Shown here: positions 42,932 through 47,665 of the stretch, one piece after another | Layout: the number at the start of each line of letters is the position of its first letter | Position numbering within the stretch: position 1 is the stretch's first letter | NCBI GenBank assembly: GCA_021771755.1 | Contig: JAETOL010000015.1 | Coordinates: 1-47,665 of the forward strand | DNA from: Lachnospiraceae bacterium | GTDB lineage: Bacteria; Bacillota; Clostridia; Lachnospirales; Lachnospiraceae | DNA: 47,665 nt | Direction: 5' to 3' | The notes under the pieces: model-generated | Databases searched by the model: none | Told to the model about the DNA's origin: nothing | Seen by the model: only the letters and a program-made list of their open reading frames with translations | Translations under genes and position numbers: made by a program

Positions 42932-44002
42932 TCAGATTTCGCTGTGTTCGATAACCACTGCATGAGCGATTCCCGGAACAGATTCTCCTTCGTTGTAGCT
43001 GACTTTAGAAAGCATTGCGCCAGTCGGCACAAAAAGGATCCGTTTCCAGGTTCCGCGGGCAATTTCAGGCAGGATGGCAGCGGCAAGAACAGATGCAGAG
43101 CACCCGCATCCGCTTCCGCCGGAATGTGTATCCTGTGTTTCATTATCGTAGATCATAAGTCCACAGTCCTGGTGAACAGAATGAAGGTCAATGTTTTTTT
43201 CGGAAAGGAGATCCAAAAGGATCTGCTGCCCGATCATGCCCAGATCACCGGTAAAGACAGCATCATAATCTTTTGGCGTTCTTCCGAAATCAGAGAGGTT
43301 CTGGGCGATGGTGCTGCAGGCTGCAGGTGCCATGCAGCCACCCATGTTCAGAGAATCTTTAAAGCCAAAATCCACAAGCTTTCCTATGGTGATCCCTGTG
43401 ATCACTGCACAACCGTTTTTATATCGCATAGGAGAAGCATGTTTTTGGTCTTCCGGTACAGGCGGTTTGGAGCCCAGTACACATGCTCCGCTTCCGGTAA
43501 CGGTCCAGGTGGAGGATAAAGGCCGTTGATTTCCATAGCCAAGCGGAAAACGGAATTCTTTTTCGGCAGTGGCAAAATGACTGGAAGCGGCACAGAGCAC
43601 ATGCTCTCCATAACCGGCTGCGACAGTCATGGCGCCAAGAGAAAGTGCTTCTCCCATGGTGGAACAGGCGCCGTATAGTCCGTAATAGGGAATATCCATT
43701 TCTGCAATGCCAAAAGAGGAGGCAATGGTCTGGGCAAGGAGATCGCCGGCAAAGACCATACGGATATCGGGGGCTGTCAGACCGGCTTTTCCAATGGCAA
43801 GAGAGGCGGTTTCTTTTTGCAGAGTACTTTCGGCGGCCTCCCAGGTTTTTGTGCCGAAAAGAGGGTCTTCGGAGACCATGTCAAAAAGATTTCCGAGAGG
43901 ACCCTGTCCTTCCTTTTGGCCGGTGATAGATGCGGCACTTTCAATGTAGACCGGCTGCAGAAATTCTATGCTTGCTGTTCCGGCAGGAATTCCGGGCTTC
44001 AT
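42932..44002 (-). CDS. spoVAD: Stage V sporulation protein AD
   Basis: SpoVAD is the soluble, thiolase-fold subunit of the SpoVA complex that binds dipicolinic acid. The 356 residues show thiolase-like phrases: YGLYGACSTMGEALSLGAM around the position of the old active-site cysteine, and HSGGSGCGCSASVLA near the C-terminus. I choose the start at 44002 (MKPGIPAGTASIEF), which overlaps the spoVAC stop by four bases and has GGGGGTGA upstream. A longer frame back to 44107 lies inside spoVAC. Confidence 0.94.
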   Translation of the reverse strand: MKPGIPAGTASIEFLQPVYIESAASITGQKEGQGPLGNLFDMVSEDPLFGTKTWEAAESTLQKETASLAIGKAGLTAPDIRMVFAGDLLAQTIASSFGIAEMDIPYYGLYGACSTMGEALSLGAMTVAAGYGEHVLCAASSHFATAEKEFRFPLGYGNQRPLSSTWTVTGSGACVLGSKPPVPEDQKHASPMRYKNGCAVITGITIGKLVDFGFKDSLNMGGCMAPAACSTIAQNLSDFGRTPKDYDAVFTGDLGMIGQQILLDLLSEKNIDLHSVHQDCGLMIYDNETQDTHSGGSGCGCSASVLAAAILPEIARGTWKRILFVPTGAMLSKVSYNEGESVPGIAHAVVIEHSEI

Positions 44003-44469
44003 AAAATCACCCCCATCAGTTTCAGAATGTAGTAAACGATCCCAAGCCCCCAGGAACTGAGGATTCCATAAAGGATAACCGGACCGGCGATGGTAAATAT
44101 TTTGCATCCGATACCAAAGACCTGTCCTTCTGTCTGGAATTCGATGGCAGAGGCTGCAACGGAATTGGCAAAACCGGTGATAGGGACAAGAGCTCCTGCA
44201 CCGCCGAATTTGCCGATTTCCGGATAAATGTTAAGTCCGGTCAATATTACACTGAGAAGGATCAGCAGCAAAGAGCACCAGCTGCCGGCGGTTTCTTTGT
44301 CAGCGCCTAAGGAGGCCGCAGCATTCAGGATCCACTGCCCCAGCGTACAGATCAGCCCTCCGGTAAAAAAAGCTTTTGTCATATTCAGAGGAAGGCTGTG
44401 AGAGGGAGTGATCCGTTTTACATACTGTTGGTATTGTTTCTGTTTTTTTAATTGTTCGGAAGTTGGCAT
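43999..44469 (-). CDS. spoVAC: Stage V sporulation protein AC
   Basis: SpoVAC is the 156-residue membrane subunit believed to form the mechanosensitive dipicolinate channel. A short soluble start (KKQKQYQQYVKRITPSHSL) leads into helices. FFTGGLICTLGQWILNAAAS and KFGGAGALVPITGFANSVAA are family signatures. The ATG has AAAGGAAAA upstream. It overlaps spoVAD by four bases and follows spoVAB after 66 bases. Confidence 0.95.
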   Translation of the reverse strand: MPTSEQLKKQKQYQQYVKRITPSHSLPLNMTKAFFTGGLICTLGQWILNAAASLGADKETAGSWCSLLLILLSVILTGLNIYPEIGKFGGAGALVPITGFANSVAASAIEFQTEGQVFGIGCKIFTIAGPVILYGILSSWGLGIVYYILKLMGVIL

Positions 44470-44535
44470 ATCTGTTTTCCTTTCTGAAAAATTCCTTTTG
44501 ACTTTTATCTGGTTTGTGAATATAATTTGGGGGTA

Positions 44536-44949
44536 TTACCAGCCAAAATAATAGTAGATCAGTGCACCGGCCGCTTTTCCGGCTGCAATGGACAGAATGA
44601 TCAGAGGAAGTCCCTGCTTCAACTGAATCCTTCGTACAAAAACAGGGAACATATCTGCTATTTCTGCAAGCGCCAGGATCCAGCCGCCCAGGAAAATACC
44701 GGAAAAAATTCCAAAGATCAAAAGAAAGGGCCGGCCTATGGGGAGCGGAAGATGGAAAAGAAAGAAAAGATTTCCAAAGAAGATCCCCAGCAAGCTCATG
44801 TCTTCGTACAATGAGATATGGTCCGCCGTATGGGTGATCCCGGCATAACGGGGAACTATAGAAAGAGCAATGAGAAGCCCGGCAACACCGCTTGCGATGA
44901 TGATCCCGGAACAAAGTCCAAGGATCCCGAGAAATATTTGATCCCACAT
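44536..44949 (-). CDS. spoVAB: Stage V sporulation protein AB
   Basis: The 137-residue hydrophobic protein matches SpoVAB. SGVAGLLIALSIVPRYAGIT and then HISLYEDMSLLGIFFGNL correspond to the Bacillus protein, and AEIADMFPVFVRRIQLKQG is the conserved loop before the last helix. About four to five membrane segments are present. AAAGGAG precedes the ATG. It is the first gene of the minus-strand spoVA cluster, and a sigma-G-like promoter lies just upstream. SpoVAB is needed for dipicolinate uptake, but its exact job is unknown. Confidence 0.9.
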   Translation of the reverse strand: MWDQIFLGILGLCSGIIIASGVAGLLIALSIVPRYAGITHTADHISLYEDMSLLGIFFGNLFFLFHLPLPIGRPFLLIFGIFSGIFLGGWILALAEIADMFPVFVRRIQLKQGLPLIILSIAAGKAAGALIYYYFGW

Positions 44950-44979
44950 AAAAGAACTCCTTTCTGTTGTTTTAGTGGT

Positions 44980-45008
44980 TATTATATAAATATCTTCAAA
45001 AATTATAC
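44980..45008 (-). promoter_or_regulatory. Sigma-G-like promoter for the spoVA cluster
   Basis: On the minus strand GTATA (45004-45008) and TATAATA (44980-44986) are 17 bases apart. This resembles the sigma-G pattern of GHATR and CATNMTA, with one mismatch in the -10. It lies about 30 bases upstream of spoVAB. spoVA operons are known sigma-G targets. A sigma-A reading of the same TATAAT is possible. Confidence 0.5.
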
Positions 45009-45099
45009 GGCAATTCTTAAAAAACTATGAAAACCTGTACTTTTCATACAGTGGATAGTATAATTAGAAAAGATGATTAATGACGCAGGAGGTTTGCGT

Positions 45100-45813
45100 A
45101 TGTACGACGCATATTCCCGAATGGAATTATTATTGGGACGAGCTGGTGTGGATCGTCTGGGAAGAGCGCAGATAGCAGTTTTTGGTCTTGGCGGAGTAGG
45201 ATCTTATGCGGTGGAAGCTCTTGCACGCTGCGGTGTAGGAAGCCTTACTCTGGTAGATCACGACGTGGTGTCTGCTACGAACATTAACAGACAGCTGTTT
45301 GCCCTGCATTCCACGATCGGTCAGAAAAAAGTCCAGGTCGCTAAAGAACGAATACGTGACATTGATGAAAATATCCTGGTGCATACTTATGAAACATTTT
45401 ATAATAAGGATACCGCAGGAATGTTTGATCTGAGATCCTATGATTATATCATAGACGCCGTTGACACTATGGAGTCGAAACTTCTCCTTATTGAGCAGGC
45501 AGCGGCATGCCGTACTCCGGTGATCTCCTGTCTGGCAACCGAGGGCAGGATCAATCCTTCCAGATTTGAGATCGCAGATATCTCAAGGACTGGCAGCATT
45601 TGTCAGGCGGCAAAAAAAATGCGTTCTGAACTTCGTAAAAAAGGAATCCGCAAAGTAAAGGTGCTGTATTCCAGAGAACGGTGTCCTAAGGGCGCCGGGA
45701 CGGAAGGCGGAACTTTGACAGGAAGCATATCCTTTGTCCCCAGTGTGGCCGGGATGCTGATCGCCGGAGAGGTGGTCAGGGATATTCTTATGGAAAAGAA
45801 AAAGAAAAATTAA
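45100..45813 (+). CDS. tcdA: tRNA threonylcarbamoyladenosine dehydratase
   Basis: TcdA is an E1-like enzyme that cyclises t6A at position 37 of ANN-decoding tRNAs in an ATP-dependent step. The nucleotide fold reads IAVFGLGGVGSYAVEALAR at about 25-43, followed by LVDHDVVSATNINRQ, the E1-family block. The 237 residues suit the short TcdA form, and the cysteine in RCPKGAGTEGG lies near the C-terminal active region. I choose ATG 45100 with AGGAGG at 45087-45092. A TATAAT at 45059-45064 may be its promoter, though the -35 is poor. Confidence 0.92.
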   Translation: MYDAYSRMELLLGRAGVDRLGRAQIAVFGLGGVGSYAVEALARCGVGSLTLVDHDVVSATNINRQLFALHSTIGQKKVQVAKERIRDIDENILVHTYETFYNKDTAGMFDLRSYDYIIDAVDTMESKLLLIEQAAACRTPVISCLATEGRINPSRFEIADISRTGSICQAAKKMRSELRKKGIRKVKVLYSRERCPKGAGTEGGTLTGSISFVPSVAGMLIAGEVVRDILMEKKKKN

Positions 45814-45843
45814 AATAAATAGAAAGTGTGAGGAAGAGAATCT

Positions 45844-46755
45844 GTGAGAGAAGAGATCAGACAGAAATTTATTGAGCTTCTGGGAAAGGACAGGGTGCTC
45901 TTTGACGAACCAATGAGCAGTCACACAACGTTTCGGATCGGAGGTCCGGCGGATATCTTTACCATGCCGGAAGATAAGCAGCAGATTGCAGCTATCGTGA
46001 AACTGTGCAAAAAAGAGCAGATCCCTTTTTTTGTTCTTGGTAACGGAAGCAATCTTCTTGTAAGTGATAAAGGATATCGTGGCGTGATCATTCAGATGGA
46101 CCGCAACATGTCAGAAATAAAAGTAGAAGGAAACCAGATCCGTGCCTGTGCCGGTGCGCTTCTTTCTTCCGTTGCGGTGGCAGCAAAAAATGCTTCCCTT
46201 ACAGGCTTTGAGTTTGCTGGCGGGATTCCGGGAACGCTTGGGGGTGCGGTAGTGATGAATGCCGGTGCCTATGGCGGAGAGCTGAAAGACGTATTAAAAG
46301 AGGCCGTGGTACTTACCGGAGACGGAGAACTTCTGACGCTTCCGGCAGAAAAACTGGAGATGGGATATCGCACCAGTATCATAAAGACTTCCGGATATCT
46401 GGTTCTGGAAGCAGTGATCGCTCTGGAAAAAGGAGATCAGGAAGAAATCCGGTCCAGAATGAAAGAATTGTCAGACAGACGTACGGAAAAACAGCCGCTG
46501 GACTACCCAAGTGCAGGAAGTACATTTAAGCGTCCGGAGGGCTACTTTGCCGGCAAGCTGATCATGGACAGCGGACTCAGAGGATATCGCATTGGCGGCG
46601 CCCAGGTATCTGAGAAGCATTGTGGGTTCGTGATCAATGCAGGAGACGCTACTGCAGAAGATGTGAGGGCATTGATGAATCATGTGATTCATACGGTACA
46701 GGAGAAGTACGGTGTGACACTGGAGCCGGAAGTGAAGTTTCTGGGAGAATTTTAA
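45844..46755 (+). CDS. murB: UDP-N-acetylenolpyruvoylglucosamine reductase
   Basis: MurB makes UDP-N-acetylmuramate for peptidoglycan. The 303 residues show the FAD-binding PCMH fold: SSHTTFRIGGPADIFTMP, PFFVLGNGSNLLVSDKGY and GFEFAGGIPGTLGGAVVMNA. The catalytic serine is in YPSAGSTFKRPEG and the C-terminal glutamate is in LEPEVKF, as expected for a short type II MurB. The start is GTG 45844, with GAGGAAGAGA a little far upstream. rapZ begins 21 bases after its end. murB-rapZ is a common pairing in this group. Confidence 0.95.
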   Translation: MREEIRQKFIELLGKDRVLFDEPMSSHTTFRIGGPADIFTMPEDKQQIAAIVKLCKKEQIPFFVLGNGSNLLVSDKGYRGVIIQMDRNMSEIKVEGNQIRACAGALLSSVAVAAKNASLTGFEFAGGIPGTLGGAVVMNAGAYGGELKDVLKEAVVLTGDGELLTLPAEKLEMGYRTSIIKTSGYLVLEAVIALEKGDQEEIRSRMKELSDRRTEKQPLDYPSAGSTFKRPEGYFAGKLIMDSGLRGYRIGGAQVSEKHCGFVINAGDATAEDVRALMNHVIHTVQEKYGVTLEPEVKFLGEF

Positions 46756-46776
46756 CTTTTTAACGGGAGATAAGAG

Positions 46777-47586
46777 ATGCGTCTTGTAATTGTAACAGGT
46801 TTATCCGGAGCGGGAAAATCCACTGCTCTGAAAATGCTGGAGGATGCCCGCTATTTTTGTGTGGATAATCTTCCGATTCCGCTGGTAAGTAAATTTGTAT
46901 CACTGATGGCAGGCATGCAGGGAGAAGATGTCCAGAACGCGGCAATAGGAATTGATGCCAGAAGCGGAAGATCGCTAAGAGAACTTGAACAAGTTCTGGA
47001 TCAGCTCAGTGAATCTGGATATGAGTTTGAAATTCTGTTTCTGGATGCAGAGGACCGTGTGCTTGTAAAAAGATATAAAGAATCCCGAAGAAGCCATCCT
47101 CTTTCTATGTACGGAAGAGTAGATGAGGGGATCCGGCAGGAACGGGAAAAAATGCACTTTCTGAAAGAAAGAGCAGATTACATCATTGATACGACTCATC
47201 TTCTTGCCAGAGAACTGAAAAAAGAAGTGAACCGAATTTTTGTAGATAATGGAAAATTCGGAAATATGGTGATCTCTGTTTTGTCTTTTGGTTTTAAGTA
47301 TGGGATACCGGATGATGCAGACCTTGTTTTTGATGTGAGATTTCTGCCAAATCCTTATTATATTGATGAACTGCGTCCTCATACAGGTATGGATGACGAT
47401 GTTTATGGATATGTAATGGACAGTCCGGCAGCAGGAGAATTTGCAGACAAGCTCACGGATATGATACGCTTTCTGATTCCTAATTATGTGAAAGAGGGAA
47501 AGACCAGTCTGGTGATCGCGATTGGATGTACCGGTGGCAGACACAGGTCAGTAACTCAAACTTCCCACACGGTTTTGATGTTTTGA
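46777..47586 (+). CDS. rapZ: RapZ/YvcJ nucleotide-binding protein with replaced C-terminus
   Basis: RapZ is a GTPase-like protein that in some bacteria binds small RNAs controlling amino-sugar supply. It has Walker A GLSGAGKST at 8-16, YFCVDNLPIPLV near 28-39, FLDAEDRVLVKRYKESRRSHPL and the conserved GCTGGRHRSVT at 250-260. There the homology stops abruptly. Residues 261-269 (QTSHTVLMF) are unlike any RapZ and end in a stop at 47584-47586. The normal protein continues for about 25-30 residues. An inserted element or assembly join at about 47557 explains this. The remaining protein is probably impaired, since the C-terminal end belongs to the conserved functional domain. Confidence 0.88.
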   Translation: MRLVIVTGLSGAGKSTALKMLEDARYFCVDNLPIPLVSKFVSLMAGMQGEDVQNAAIGIDARSGRSLRELEQVLDQLSESGYEFEILFLDAEDRVLVKRYKESRRSHPLSMYGRVDEGIRQEREKMHFLKERADYIIDTTHLLARELKKEVNRIFVDNGKFGNMVISVLSFGFKYGIPDDADLVFDVRFLPNPYYIDELRPHTGMDDDVYGYVMDSPAAGEFADKLTDMIRFLIPNYVKEGKTSLVIAIGCTGGRHRSVTQTSHTVLMF

Positions 47587-47665
47587 ACCTTGAAAAATCA
47601 ATACTTTAACCCATAAAAAAGGCACAAACCGCCTGCATATGGTATAATTGAATTGCCAAAAACAA
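47557..47665. mobile_element. Probable edge of an insertion sequence in rapZ
   Basis: From about 47557 the sequence leaves the rapZ coding path. It contains an extended -10 promoter (TGGTATAAT at 47640-47648) facing outward to the window end, and GGCACAAACCGCC at 47621-47633, which could pair with a downstream ribosome site. IS elements often use such a hairpin to guard transposase translation. The transposase itself is not in the window, so the call rests on the disrupted gene and this leader-like layout. Confidence 0.4.

Overview
The window looks like chromosomal DNA of a spore-forming gut Clostridium-class bacterium, most likely a Lachnospiraceae member close to Blautia or Ruminococcus. 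The evidence is moderate GC, AGGAGG-type ribosome sites, AddAB instead of RecBCD, a T-box in front of valS, an AraR-type arabinose regulator, a complete spoIIA operon, a spoVA cluster and an alpha/beta-type small acid-soluble spore protein. No tRNA, rRNA, CRISPR array or prophage was seen.

Layout. 1-3800: a class I methyltransferase, hslO (Hsp33) and glutamine-dependent nadE. 3800-4280: a small membrane-anchored protein on the minus strand. 4400-11490: the addB-addA recombination nuclease operon, followed by a convergent RsmF-type rRNA methyltransferase. 12920-20060: an L-arabinose block with a strong promoter and five TGTACA boxes, then chvE-like binding protein, mmsA ATPase, mmsB permease, an AraR-like regulator and araA. 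20100-22610: a PadR regulator with DUF1700, DUF4097 and PspC envelope-stress-type proteins, then a spore SASP gene. 22620-25910: an AT-rich accessory patch with a wrecked HIT gene, a two-gene cassette of AAA/ABC-type ATPase plus a small TOPRIM/RloB-like protein, a nitroreductase and a C-terminal relic that looks like a GNAT acetyltransferase. 25920-32200: YitT-type membrane protein, a DUF1349 protein and a MacB-type ABC exporter whose permease carries an extracytoplasmic coiled coil of about 460 residues. 32230-40190: T-box and valS, an LtaS-like sulfatase, folC, an unrecognised 51-residue protein with a TTG start and a zinc-ribbon TPR protein. 40420-44950: spoIIAA-spoIIAB-sigF facing a spoVA cluster that is inverted and reordered relative to Bacillus subtilis. 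45100-47665: tcdA, murB and rapZ. The last ~25 codons of rapZ are replaced by foreign-looking sequence that runs to the window end.

How the genes work together. The arabinose block is a self-contained import, sensing and isomerisation unit, although araB and araD are not here. The sporulation genes combine the forespore sigma-F switch with the dipicolinate channel, and a sigma-G-like promoter lies in front of spoVAB. The ATPase plus RloB-like pair is the best candidate for a poorly described system: its architecture recalls AbiL, RloA/RloB and PARIS-type anti-phage pairs, but it is not an obvious copy of any of them. It sits between two gene relics, which marks the spot as a site of turnover. 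The end of rapZ is the second notable event, because it looks like the edge of an insertion sequence.

All family calls rest on reading translated sequence and remembered family motifs. No database search or structure prediction was possible.
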